Shown in pieces: positions 1 to 7,395 of a stretch of 64,000 bases of DNA (positions are counted from its first letter, which is position 1; every line of letters begins with the position of its first letter). The stretch is from assembly GCA_040880585.1 (NCBI GenBank), contig JBBDID010000037.1, positions 42,412 through 106,411 on the forward strand. Reading direction: 5' to 3'. The DNA comes from Paracrocinitomix sp040880585 (GTDB lineage Bacteria; Bacteroidota; Bacteroidia; Flavobacteriales_D; Crocinitomicaceae). The notes under the pieces are model-generated. The model saw nothing but the letters and a program-made list of their open reading frames with translations, searched no databases and had not been told where the DNA came from. Position numbers and translations under genes: made by a program.

Positions 1-246
1 CAATTTTCTGCCTTTCACGGTTCTTTCTGTCGGCAGCACACTTAAGGTGGCTTCTCCTGCATCAAAAACTCCGTAAGTAAATCGGTATACCAGTTTTTCT
101 CCCGGTGCAAAAGCTTTTTGATTCAGATCAATAAACTTTTCATTTCCCTCATTCAAGGAGGAATGATTTTCTGTATGTTTGTTTGAATGTGCGGCAGCAG
201 TTATTGCAAAACCAGCTGCCACCAAGACGATCATTACTTTTTGCAT
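1..246 (-). CDS. DUF3108 domain protein, N-terminal part only
   Basis: This is the first 82 codons of a leftward gene cut by the window edge. The product starts with a hydrophobic signal peptide (MQKVMIVLVAAGFAITAAA), so it is exported. It then reads FAPGEKLVYRFTYGVFDAGE, the characteristic opening of DUF3108 proteins, which are predicted periplasmic beta-rich proteins of unknown function. The ATG start is fixed by the signal peptide directly after it. The rest of the protein lies outside the window, so completeness cannot be judged. Confidence 0.8.
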   Translation of the reverse strand, partial: MQKVMIVLVAAGFAITAAAHSNKHTENHSSLNEGNEKFIDLNQKAFAPGEKLVYRFTYGVFDAGEATLSVLPTERTVKGRKL

Positions 247-445
247 GTTCTTATGTTTTATTGTTTAACCTAACACTATACAAATCAAAATCAGTGCCAA
301 ATTACCCGCAAATCATTGTTCCACACATTTTACTCAAGTTCTACCTGATTAAACTAAAAAACCTGAAAAAAAATTTGTTTTAACCAAGAAAACTCCGTAC
401 ATTTAGTGACAGAGTAAGTAGTTTTTTTCATTTCAAAAGTTGATG

Positions 446-468
446 AGTCCCGGTATCTAATCGGGACT
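446..468 (-). terminator. weak hairpin downstream of the GT9 gene
   Basis: Seven-base arms AGTCCCG and CGGGACT enclose a 9-base loop just after the stop codon of the glycosyltransferase gene. There is no run of T on the leftward strand, so this may only be an mRNA 3' stabiliser. Confidence 0.35.
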
Positions 469-474
469 TGTCTT

Positions 475-1467
475 TTATACGGTAGTTTCCACCGCTTTTA
501 TAACATCACGTAGGTGGATGGACAAAGGTTGGGTATCGGGCTCTGATTTTTTTGATTTCAAAATAGTTATCTGTTTTCCCAGCGGTTTCCACCTTCCCGG
601 ATGAATGGGTTTTTTATCCGAAAACAAACCAATCGCATGAATACCACAAACACCGGCAATGTGCAAGGGGCCGGTACTTGCTGCTACCAAAACATCTGCC
701 TGAGAAATAAAAGCAATCAGATCTTCCAGACTCATTTTCCCGGATAAATCCACCACATTTTCTTGTTGTGGAAGCACACTTCTAAATGCCGCTGCTTCTT
801 TTTCCGTGCCGGTAATAAAAATCTTGAATTTTTGCTGATCCAGGGATTGTGCTAACTCCATAAATTTTTCTACTCCCCACTCTATGGCACTGCCTTGTGA
901 TTTTGGGTGTAGAATTACATTTGTTCGGTGTATATCCATCTGCTCAGAAAAAACAGCCTTAAGCGGGGGGATATTTTCAAATCCTACATATTCATACAAA
1001 TGTTTCAGGGCATAACTCCCCTTCATTCCTAAAGGAGTTAGTAATTTCAGATTCAATTGCGCTTCATGCAGGTCTGAGCGCTTTCTGGTAAAATTGACAA
1101 GTTTATTTACGGTAAGCAGGTGGAAGAGCCGGTGGGCGGTACCAATGCGCATAGGAATTTCTGCCTTTTTTGCCAATCGGGCAATTTCCCTTCTGGGAAA
1201 AACGTGAATAAAGGTATCCACTTCTTGCAATTGCAACCATTTTAATTGGTCGTTGTAATCCATGCGTTCAATTTCTGCCCACTCCCAAATTTCATCTACA
1301 TGTTTAGAACATTGAATAATGGGGCGGGTATAGCGATTGCCTAAAAAAATGATTTTGCAGAGCGGAAATTGCTCTTTTAAAAGTCCGGCCATGGGTAAGG
1401 TCAATACTACATCCCCGATACTATCAGTACGGCTAATGACAATTTTTTTAGGTTGATGTTTTGCCAT
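475..1467 (-). CDS. glycosyltransferase family 9 (heptosyltransferase-like)
   Basis: A 330-residue protein of the GT9 (ADP-heptose:LPS heptosyltransferase) family, which adds sugars to the inner core of lipopolysaccharide at the cytoplasmic face of the inner membrane. The N-terminal Rossmann half opens with IVISRTDSIGDVVLTLP, and the C-terminal donor-binding half carries STGPLHIAG, matching the conserved family motif near the nucleotide-sugar site. Length is normal for the family. Its ATG lies inside the end of the upstream GT2 gene (20-nt overlap), so the two are probably cotranscribed and translationally coupled. The sugar and acceptor cannot be told from sequence. Confidence 0.88.
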   Translation of the reverse strand: MAKHQPKKIVISRTDSIGDVVLTLPMAGLLKEQFPLCKIIFLGNRYTRPIIQCSKHVDEIWEWAEIERMDYNDQLKWLQLQEVDTFIHVFPRREIARLAKKAEIPMRIGTAHRLFHLLTVNKLVNFTRKRSDLHEAQLNLKLLTPLGMKGSYALKHLYEYVGFENIPPLKAVFSEQMDIHRTNVILHPKSQGSAIEWGVEKFMELAQSLDQQKFKIFITGTEKEAAAFRSVLPQQENVVDLSGKMSLEDLIAFISQADVLVAASTGPLHIAGVCGIHAIGLFSDKKPIHPGRWKPLGKQITILKSKKSEPDTQPLSIHLRDVIKAVETTV

Positions 1468-2218
1468 TTGATTGATTTAATTTGCGTAATTCTTTATACT
1501 TCAAAATATTTGATTGCGCCGATATTTGAGCAATTTTAAAGCCTTTCCATCCGTCCAGTATCCCCAATTTTAAAAAATACATGGTCATAAACCGACCAAT
1601 TGCCGATAAATACGGTTTCAAAATCCCCGCTTTTTTACCCGCCATATACAGCTTTTTTGCCGTCAAAACTGAATATTTATCCGCTCGTTCACGGTGCTCT
1701 TTGTAGTTGTAATACGAATAATGTAACAAGTGTCCCGGCAATTCTGTTTGCTCCATATCGGCTGAAAATTCCAATTCCTCATGCACGTATTCCCCACGCC
1801 ATTTCGTTTTGTCTTTCGGAAAAATGCGGATCTTTTTATCCGGATACCAGCTGCTGTGCTTAATCCATGATCCGCAATAATTCGTTAAGCGATTCACAAT
1901 GTAAACTCCCTTAAAATCCTTTTCTTTTTCTTTTAAAATCGCTTGTTCCAGATCTACATCTACCGCTTCATCCGCATCCAGTGAAAAAATCCACTTGTGG
2001 GTTGTCAGTGAATTTGCATAATTTTTTGTCTCTGCATATCCCATCCACTCTTTTTGAATAAACTGTACACCATGATCCTTGCAAATTTCTTCAGTTCTAT
2101 CGGTAGAAAAGCTGTCCAACACAATTACTTCATCCGCAATGCTCTTTACAGACGCTAAAGCACGGTCAATGTTCCGTTCTTCGTTTAATGTTATTATGAC
2201 TACCGAAAGCTTATCCAC
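1448..2218 (-). CDS. glycosyltransferase family 2 (WaaE/KdtX-like)
   Basis: A 256-residue GT-A fold transferase. The opening SVVIITLNEERNIDRAL and the metal-binding SLDADEAV are typical of the WaaE/KdtX branch of GT2 enzymes that decorate the lipopolysaccharide core. The start is GTG; no in-frame ATG lies nearby and the family motif begins three codons later. It overlaps the GT9 gene downstream. The first 34 codons and about 60 bp of leader exist a second time at 2903-3070 in diverged form, and this resident copy marks the left edge of an accessory island. Confidence 0.88.
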   Translation of the reverse strand: MDKLSVVIITLNEERNIDRALASVKSIADEVIVLDSFSTDRTEEICKDHGVQFIQKEWMGYAETKNYANSLTTHKWIFSLDADEAVDVDLEQAILKEKEKDFKGVYIVNRLTNYCGSWIKHSSWYPDKKIRIFPKDKTKWRGEYVHEELEFSADMEQTELPGHLLHYSYYNYKEHRERADKYSVLTAKKLYMAGKKAGILKPYLSAIGRFMTMYFLKLGILDGWKGFKIAQISAQSNILKYKELRKLNQSNGKTST

Positions 2219-2282
2219 GCAGGTAAAATTACGTAAAACAAGTACGGAAGTTGTATGAGGAGGTGTTTTTTTGGGTGATTTT

Positions 2283-2329
2283 GGCTATTTGGCAGCTAAG
2301 TCCGAGCGGGACGCTCGAACTAGCGGGGG
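2283..2329. repeat. short repeat copy R1 (hairpin element)
   Basis: A copy of a 47-bp repeat whose core is a hairpin, CGAGCG-GGA-CGCTCG, flanked by GCTAAGTC on the left and AACTAGC on the right, ending in a run of five G. It sits directly upstream of the GT2 leader. Other copies lie at 3076, 3125, 3172 (truncated), 5826, 6586 and 7224, all inside the island. Confidence 0.85.
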
Positions 2330-2378
2330 AATATACAGTGTCTTGTTCTGACTTAATCGGTAAAATGATGCTTTATTG

Positions 2379-2906
2379 TTATTTAGCTGACTTGTACTCA
2401 ATAATTTTGTTTTGAATAATTTCTATGTCGGATTTTGACAATCCTTTTATCTGTAACTTTTTTTTATCCACAGAGCGGATTAATAGAGAGTAAGAGGTTA
2501 GATCCCTACCATCTGGAGGACTTTCTGAAATGTTATCTGCTTTTTCTTTAATCCGTATCTCTACAATGTTTTTGATGTCTATTTTTCGAGAAACTCCAAG
2601 AAAAAACCGCCGCTTATATTTTAAGTGTTCGGGTGAAATTTCTAATACTACAAAACGATTGAATATCATATGTATAAAAATCAAACCTGCTGTAGACCAA
2701 TATATTAAAGTTGCTTTCGTCCCCATTGGAAGGACTTTTATACCTATAATCTCTTCATAATTATAGTAACTTCCCATTCCCCATATAAAAGATATTGGCA
2801 GCCAAAACACCAATATAATTTCAACAAAATTCATTGCCCACCAACGAAAAGTCGTTTTAGCATCTTCTTCACTTATTTGAAGCCCTTTTTTACTCAACAG
2901 TTTCAT
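2379..2906 (-). CDS. membrane protein with a PH-like C-terminal domain
   Basis: A 175-residue protein with two membrane segments (about residues 26-46 and 64-85) followed by a beta-rich cytoplasmic tail that resembles the bacterial PH-like domains of YdbS/YdbT-type proteins. Function is unknown. The start codon overlaps the stop of a truncated GT2 reading frame (TTATGA junction), so translation is probably coupled to that remnant and transcription may come from the duplicated GT2 leader. This arrangement and the flanking repeats suggest the gene was captured here. The domain call rests on fold pattern and is tentative. Confidence 0.6.
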   Translation of the reverse strand: MKLLSKKGLQISEEDAKTTFRWWAMNFVEIILVFWLPISFIWGMGSYYNYEEIIGIKVLPMGTKATLIYWSTAGLIFIHMIFNRFVVLEISPEHLKYKRRFFLGVSRKIDIKNIVEIRIKEKADNISESPPDGRDLTSYSLLIRSVDKKKLQIKGLSKSDIEIIQNKIIEYKSAK

Positions 2907-3010
2907 AATAGTACAATTACCTCATCTGCAATGTCCCTCACAGAAGTCAAGGCACGGTCAATGTCCCGTTCTTCGTTTAATGTTATTATGACAACTGATA
3001 GCTTATCCAC
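2903..3010 (-). pseudogene. truncated 5' fragment of the GT2 gene
   Basis: It starts at GTG like the resident gene and encodes a near copy of the first 34 residues, with four substitutions (N16D, A22T, K25R, S26D), before a stop codon. Coding DNA is about 86 percent identical to 2121-2218 by hand alignment, while the 60 bp upstream (3011-3070 against 2219-2278) differ at about two positions. Many coding changes are silent, so this was once a functional gene in another lineage, not a recent local copy. The 35-residue frame ends on the start codon of the next gene. Confidence 0.85.
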
Positions 3011-3075
3011 GCAGGTAAAATTACGTAAAACAAGTGCGGAAGTTGTATTAGGAGGTGTTTTTTTGGGTGATTTGG

Positions 3076-3120
3076 TGATTTGGTAGCTAAGTCCGAGCGG
3101 GACGCTCGAACTAGCGGGGG
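3076..3120. repeat. short repeat copy R2
   Basis: Same hairpin element as at 2283, here with TGGTAGCTAAG in place of TGGCAGCTAAG. It follows the leader of the GT2 fragment exactly as R1 follows the resident leader, so leader plus repeat were duplicated together. Confidence 0.85.
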
Positions 3121-3124
3121 ATTT

Positions 3125-3172
3125 GGCTATTTGGTAGCTAAGTCCGAGCGAGACGCTCGAACTAGTGGGGGG
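3125..3172. repeat. short repeat copy R3
   Basis: Tandem to R2. The hairpin loop is AGA instead of GGA, and the right arm reads ACTAGTGGGG, one base different from the other copies. Confidence 0.8.
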
Positions 3173-3193
3173 AGACGCTCGAACTAGCGGGGG
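3172..3193. repeat. truncated repeat copy
   Basis: Only the right half of the element (GAGACGCTCGAACTAGCGGG) is present, joined directly to R3. This looks like a slippage or recombination product within the array. Confidence 0.7.
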
Positions 3194-3198
3194 ACACG

Positions 3199-3672
3199 TT
3201 ATTTTTCCATTATATATTTTTCGAAAGTGTCAAATGTAACACTGTCAATTTCTTTTTTTGAAGGATAACTATGTCCGTAGAGTCCAACATAAAGAGGAAT
3301 CGGTTTAATAGTTTTTTTTCCTTTTTCTTTTGTTTTTATTCTGATTGGTAATAATACTTCTCTTTCTACTGCAATGCTAAAATCTGACCAGCCAAAATTA
3401 AATTCAGATTTACACTTTTTACAAGTCCATTTTTCGTTTGAACACTCGGGTCCGTTTTCTAGATTTTCGATTACAAAATGCTTTTTAGCTTTTTCGATTA
3501 ATAAAGTTGTCTCCCAAGCTTTAAATGATTCTCCGTAGTCAGTACAATTTATTCCAACTATTTGTATAAATCTTGGGTATTGGCAAGCACAAGAATTCCC
3601 GTGATAATAATTCTCAACGGCTTTTTCAATCAATAAAGATGCATTTTTATATCTAATTTGAAATTCTTCCAC
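3199..3672 (-). CDS. hypothetical protein with zinc-ribbon-like cysteines
   Basis: A 157-residue soluble protein that I do not recognise. It has a CAC pair near residue 28 and a CSNEKWTCKKC cluster in the middle that could form a zinc ribbon, and no signal peptide or membrane segment. The predicted start is GTG. It stands alone between the repeat array and a short inverted repeat at 3700-3750 that precedes the AbiE pair. An isolated gene enclosed by repeats in an island suggests an acquired accessory gene; its role is not known. Confidence 0.55.
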   Translation of the reverse strand: MEEFQIRYKNASLLIEKAVENYYHGNSCACQYPRFIQIVGINCTDYGESFKAWETTLLIEKAKKHFVIENLENGPECSNEKWTCKKCKSEFNFGWSDFSIAVEREVLLPIRIKTKEKGKKTIKPIPLYVGLYGHSYPSKKEIDSVTFDTFEKYIMEK

Positions 3673-3754
3673 AGTTTTTTTTATAATGTGTTACAACGGT
3701 TGGTTTGCAGCTAAGAAGCGTGGAGGTTTTGGAACACGCCTCTGCCAACAAGGG

Positions 3755-4729
3755 TTATTTTATTTTCCAGTTTGTCTTTCTAAGTCTATCAGCTACAGTG
3801 CTTAGGGTTTTAATAAGTGCTTTTTCAAGGGGTAACTCACCTGTTACCAAATCTTTGAAGTTACCATTGTATTCTGTGCTGAGGTGTTCCCATGTTTCTT
3901 GTGGTTTGTCAAATATGAGTGCCGTTGAAGGATGTTCAGGAATCCAGGCATTATTGTTTTTATAACCAATCATGTCGTCATTACCCACCTTTGTAAGCAT
4001 GTTGTCAAAATCAGTACTTTCAAAGAACTGCCGGATTTCTTCATCTTTCAGCATTTGATGAATGTCATACACGTGACGAATTTTGTTCCTCAGGTCAGCT
4101 ATGGGTTCTTTTGATCTGGAAAACCTTACCAAACTCATGATCTTCTCACAGAAGGTTCTTAATTTACTCAATACCTGAATGGTAAATGGAGCCATCTTGT
4201 ACTGTTTGATCAGTTCATCCTGGTCTTTTGCTTTCATCATTTCATAGATATAGGAACTGACCTGCATTTCAGAGAATGGTTCAAAATTCCCTAACCAGGT
4301 AGCTTCAACCACTACTTGCCCTCTTACCTGACCAAAATCTCCTTCAAATATCTTGTCGTACTGGTGAACCGTTTTCCGAATGTTGCCTATTTTATTGGTT
4401 AGCCCTTCAACTTCTATTTCCGGAATTACCTTTTCCACTACTTTACTGATCGTCCGGATCTTCTTTTTCAACTGATTATCGTTCTCTCCTTCATTTCGGA
4501 GTACCACCATATCAATATCTTCTGAGAATCGTTCTATCAGTTTGTGGCATTTGGAAAGTGCTGTGCCTCCCTTGAAAACAGACTGACTGGCCATCTCTGA
4601 ATGGAATATTTCATACAAAGCAACGGTAACCCAATAATCCTTCTCTACATAAATTTCCCTTATGTCCAGATATTCCGCTGTTGCAAGGATTGCATCTTGT
4701 AGCAGCTCTTTGTTGCTGTGTAAATTCAT
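3755..4729 (-). CDS. abiEii: AbiEii/AbiGii-family nucleotidyltransferase toxin
   Basis: A 324-residue protein with the AbiEii signature: EKDYWV at residues 29-34, the nucleotidyltransferase motif FKGGTALSK at 52-60 and the acidic metal-binding SEDID at 69-73. AbiEii toxins are nucleotidyltransferases; related MenT toxins modify tRNA acceptor ends, and the original AbiE systems abort phage infection. The gene follows its predicted antitoxin by a single base, the usual antitoxin-first order. Catalytic residues look intact. The tRNA target is inferred from relatives only. Confidence 0.87.
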   Translation of the reverse strand: MNLHSNKELLQDAILATAEYLDIREIYVEKDYWVTVALYEIFHSEMASQSVFKGGTALSKCHKLIERFSEDIDMVVLRNEGENDNQLKKKIRTISKVVEKVIPEIEVEGLTNKIGNIRKTVHQYDKIFEGDFGQVRGQVVVEATWLGNFEPFSEMQVSSYIYEMMKAKDQDELIKQYKMAPFTIQVLSKLRTFCEKIMSLVRFSRSKEPIADLRNKIRHVYDIHQMLKDEEIRQFFESTDFDNMLTKVGNDDMIGYKNNNAWIPEHPSTALIFDKPQETWEHLSTEYNGNFKDLVTGELPLEKALIKTLSTVADRLRKTNWKIK

Positions 4730-4730
4730 T

Positions 4731-5456
4731 TCAGTTAATATTCCATTTTGGTGCTGTTGACAATATTTCTTCTTTAATTCCGAGTTTATAGGTAGTCAAC
4801 GGGTTCAAGTTTGTTTTCAGGCTTTCCAGGCTGTTCTTGTTTTTTGATAACTCTAGAATTGCCCCCAATAATGCTGTTGCTCGTGGCGGGTATTTCAAAG
4901 CGTATCGGATCATTTTTGACCGATCATTTTCGGATAGTTTGCCGATCTTGTTTTTCAATAAGGTAATAGCTGACTTCTTGTCCAGGTCGGGAATGGACTT
5001 GAAATCTTTCAGCGCATCCAAAATTTCCAGCAGATAGTAATTTTCATTGGTTACATCTACATAGCTTTTAACCGGTTTGACTTGTGTTTTTCCGATTTTG
5101 GTGGTTACCCGTTTTACTTTACTAGCTACCTTGATGGTTTTTGGCACCTGAGTGGTTAAGCCCATACGATTGTATAATGACCCTCCGGTAATGTATGCAA
5201 TGCGTTTACCATCTTGAAAGAGGTAGGGTTTAAGTAGTTCTTCTTCTCTTGGCTTCAGTTCACCAAATGCAGATTGTTTTGGTTTGTAGAACACTCCGGT
5301 TGATACCCTTTTGACAATCCCTTTTTTGATTAAACGTTCTATGGCTTTGGCAGCAGCACTATATTCCGATTGGTCAATACCCAGTTGCTGATACTTGAAG
5401 GTTGTTCCTTCCTGCATCCTATTGATCTTACGTTCTATTTTCTCTGCTACCTTCAT
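4731..5456 (-). CDS. abiEi: AbiEi-type antitoxin and repressor (DUF6088-like)
   Basis: A 241-residue protein of the DUF6088/AbiEi antitoxin group. Residues 1-60 look like a winged helix (KRVSTGVFYKPKQSAFGEL reads as the wing region) and the remainder is the larger antitoxin domain starting at YITGGSLYNRMGL. AbiEi proteins bind inverted repeats in their own promoter and repress the pair. Here a perfect 28-bp palindrome overlaps the predicted -33 element upstream. The gene is first in the operon and nearly touches the toxin gene. Pairing with the toxin is strongly supported by position. Confidence 0.85.
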   Translation of the reverse strand: MKVAEKIERKINRMQEGTTFKYQQLGIDQSEYSAAAKAIERLIKKGIVKRVSTGVFYKPKQSAFGELKPREEELLKPYLFQDGKRIAYITGGSLYNRMGLTTQVPKTIKVASKVKRVTTKIGKTQVKPVKSYVDVTNENYYLLEILDALKDFKSIPDLDKKSAITLLKNKIGKLSENDRSKMIRYALKYPPRATALLGAILELSKNKNSLESLKTNLNPLTTYKLGIKEEILSTAPKWNIN

Positions 5457-5484
5457 TGGCTGATAGGCTACTCCTTAGCGAAAT

Positions 5485-5514
5485 CAAAGATAAAAAAATG
5501 TTATTGTTTGTCAA
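5485..5514 (-). promoter_or_regulatory. predicted promoter of the abiE pair
   Basis: On the leftward strand TTG (5514-5512) is followed after 19 bases by TATCTTTG (5492-5485), matching the Bacteroidota consensus TTG-N17-23-TAnnTTTG. The transcript would have a leader of about 20 nt before the antitoxin ATG. Confidence 0.7.
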
Positions 5515-5537
5515 GTATTTTGCGCAAAATACTTGAC
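5510..5537. promoter_or_regulatory. perfect 28-bp palindrome, predicted AbiEi operator
   Basis: Each half reads GTCAAGTATTTTGC from the outside in, with no mismatch and no spacer. One arm contains the -33 TTG of the abiE promoter, so a bound repressor would block RNA polymerase. AbiEi proteins are known to use inverted repeats for autoregulation; that this one binds here is inference. Confidence 0.75.
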
Positions 5538-5707
5538 TTTTTAGGTTTGATCTCAGTAAAAATCAGGAAAGTTGATGGTGCCATGGCATGGGCATGGTCA
5601 AAAGTCAAAGTAGAATCAATTGAAGAGGTGATGACTGAATAGCTAATAATCCCGGTTATGATAAAAATTATTGCTTACCGGTTGTTAAATCTACGGCTTT
5701 GACGATA

Positions 5708-5872
5708 TAACTCGTTATATCCGCACATAAATATACGCATATCTCATTTAATATTCCGGGATAAGTGTATGTTTGGGTTACTGTTATCCTTTTCTGATAA
5801 TTGCGTGATGATGGTATCAAGCGGGGGCTATTTGGCAGCTAAGTTCGAGCGAGACGCTCGAACTAGCGGGGG
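5708..5872. repeat. long repeat copy L1 (about 165 bp)
   Basis: It begins TAACTCGTTATATCCGCAC and ends with the short hairpin element at 5826-5872. It differs from L2 at about five positions by eye. Internal inverted pairs such as ATACGC/GCGTAT make it strongly foldable. The stretch between the palindrome and this repeat (5538-5707) holds no intact gene, only a rightward frame ending at 5642 that might be a gene remnant. Confidence 0.85.
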
Positions 5873-5901
5873 TCTGTTAGTGGCTGCCATTCATTTCCAT
5901 T

Positions 5902-6396
5902 TTAACTATTCACCATTCCTTTAACACTAGTGTCTTTATTTCTTAGGTCAAGCCCCCCTTCATAAACTGATTTCAAGTTTACAAGAAAGAAAGACCAACC
6001 GGAGTCGCAACCAAGTCGGATTCCTTGTTTTGAATGGTCGTCTGTCGGAATGTTTTTTTGAGTTAGTTCTACTATCACATAATCGTCTTGAAGAGAAAGT
6101 TTTATGTCAACTAAACATTCACCCGCAAAAGTAAATTGTATAAAATCCTTTCCGTTTGTGTCTGTAATTTTACCCCTTTCTGTGGTGTCATATAAATACC
6201 AGTTCCATTCGTAGGTAAATTCTTTTTCTATTGATTTGTCTTTACTTATGGGCACTCCATTGGTGTCAATAAAAATAGCTTTACTTAAAAACCATTTCTC
6301 AATTTGTGATGCTTTTGTCCACGCATTATAAATGTCAGACATCTTCGCTTTAATTGCTATTTTTCTCGTAAATGTTGTCCAGTCGAAATTTGTCAT
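5902..6396 (-). CDS. SRPBCC (AHA1/START-like) domain protein
   Basis: A 164-residue cytosolic protein of the SRPBCC hydrophobic-ligand-binding superfamily, AHSA1 branch. Support comes from the opening FTRKIAIKAKMSDIYNAWT, the WFLSKAIF segment and the C-terminal GCDSGWSFFLVNLKSVYEGG, which matches the conserved end helix. The ligand and role are unknown. It is a single gene enclosed between long repeats L1 and L2, with its stop 29 bp from L1, which is the layout of a cassette-like unit. Confidence 0.75.
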   Translation of the reverse strand: MTNFDWTTFTRKIAIKAKMSDIYNAWTKASQIEKWFLSKAIFIDTNGVPISKDKSIEKEFTYEWNWYLYDTTERGKITDTNGKDFIQFTFAGECLVDIKLSLQDDYVIVELTQKNIPTDDHSKQGIRLGCDSGWSFFLVNLKSVYEGGLDLRNKDTSVKGMVNS

Positions 6397-6467
6397 TTAG
6401 TGTATTTTTAATTGTATTTTATGCTCATTGTGGATTTAGTGTTCTTGGGTCTGTCTATGCTTGCGGC

Positions 6468-6631
6468 TAACTCGTTATATCCGCACATAAATATACGCAT
6501 ATCTCATTTAATATTTCGGGATAAGCGTATGTTTGGGTTACTGTTATCCTTTTCTGATAATTGCGTGATGATTGTATCAAGCGGGGGCTATTTGGCAGCT
6601 AAGTCCGAGCGGGACGCTCGAACTAGCGGGG
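6468..6631. repeat. long repeat copy L2
   Basis: Full-length copy, about 97 percent identical to L1 by eye, ending with the short element at 6586-6631. The stop codon and last 17-18 codons of the neighbouring leftward lipoprotein gene lie inside it. Confidence 0.85.
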
Positions 6632-7035
6632 AATTCTTTAATTTTATTTCCTGTGTTTTTGTCAATTAAATTATAGATACAAGGTCCATTTGCAGGACAA
6701 CTACTTCTAAATAAAATTGTCTTGTCAAATTCTTTGATAAGATGAAATCCTAGTCGGTAAGTGTAAGCATATAAACCGATAGGAACTGAATCAATTACGG
6801 CTTTTTGTCCACTTTTATTTTCAAGTGTCAACCAAATTCTGTCGCAGTTGAATTGCCAATAAAGTTGTGAATTATTCGAAAATGTTGTTGTGTCGCACGA
6901 AACAGTATAATTATTTATTAAACTGTCATTTTCGCAAAAGCAAGGGTTGAACTGGTTGCTTGCTTTGTTGTCTGGAAGTGTACAAGCCGAAAATAGTCCT
7001 AAGTAAATTGTCAAAATGAATATTATTAATCTCAT
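6577..7035 (-). CDS. small lipoprotein whose C-terminus is encoded by a repeat
   Basis: A 152-residue protein with a lipoprotein signal (MRLIIFILTIYLGLFSAC, lipid-bearing Cys at 18) and five further cysteines that could form disulphides in the periplasm. No family is recognised. The last 17-18 residues (PASSSVPLGLSCQIAPA) are read from repeat L2, so either the repeat landed in the 3' end of a longer gene or the gene borrowed its stop codon from the element. The product may be truncated. Like its neighbours it is a single gene between two long repeats. Confidence 0.6.
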   Translation of the reverse strand: MRLIIFILTIYLGLFSACTLPDNKASNQFNPCFCENDSLINNYTVSCDTTTFSNNSQLYWQFNCDRIWLTLENKSGQKAVIDSVPIGLYAYTYRLGFHLIKEFDKTILFRSSCPANGPCIYNLIDKNTGNKIKEFPASSSVPLGLSCQIAPA

Positions 7036-7060
7036 ATGTTGTCGGTCTTAATATTGCCAC

Positions 7061-7270
7061 TAACTCGTTATATCCGCACATAAATATACGCATATCTCAT
7101 TTAATATTTCGGGANNNNNNNNNNNNNNNNNNNNNNNNNNNNNNNNNNNNNNNNNNNNNNNNNNNNNNNNNNNNNNNNNNNNNNNNNNNNNNNNNNNNNN
7201 NNNNNNNNNNNNNNTCAAGCGGGGGCTATTTGGCAGCTAAGTCCGAGCGGGACGCTCGAACTAGCGGGGG
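7061..7270. repeat. long repeat copy L3, interrupted by an assembly gap
   Basis: The left end (7061-7114) matches the first 54 bp of L1/L2 and the right end (7215-7270) matches their last 56 bp. Intact copies have about 55 bp between these parts, whereas 100 Ns stand here. Confidence 0.8.
7115..7214. other. assembly gap of 100 Ns
   Basis: A run of exactly 100 Ns, a conventional placeholder for unknown length. It sits inside repeat L3, so two contigs were probably joined across the repeat and additional cassettes may be missing. Confidence 0.95.
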
Positions 7271-7321
7271 AACAAAATCAATATAACCACAAAATTTAAT
7301 TTATCCTTCATACTATGGGTC

Positions 7322-7360
7322 GTTTTTAGCGTGAACCTTTTGATCAAGCCACAGCAGTCC
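7322..7360 (+). pseudogene. fragment resembling part of the 116-residue membrane protein gene
   Basis: About 39 bp match 8350-8389, inside the downstream membrane protein gene, with roughly four or five differences. The matching region encodes the segment around FSVNLLIKP. It lies just upstream of the next lipoprotein gene and is too short to code for anything itself. Confidence 0.6.
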
Positions 7361-7395
7361 AAATATTTTTTAACTTTGAAAAAAACTGAATTGAG

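Noticed and set aside
3695..3750. Inverted repeat with GCGTG/CACGC before the AbiE pair as a terminator
   Set aside because: Short, with a loop of 12 bases and no T run; kept only as a landmark.
5540..5642. Rightward reading frame ending at 5642 as a gene
   Set aside because: The upstream part is complementary to abiEi and the promoter, and no start exists in the remaining part; at most a remnant.
5708..7270. Classical integron with attC sites
   Set aside because: Layout is similar, but the GTTRRRY core and an integrase gene were not found; described as an unclassified repeat family instead.
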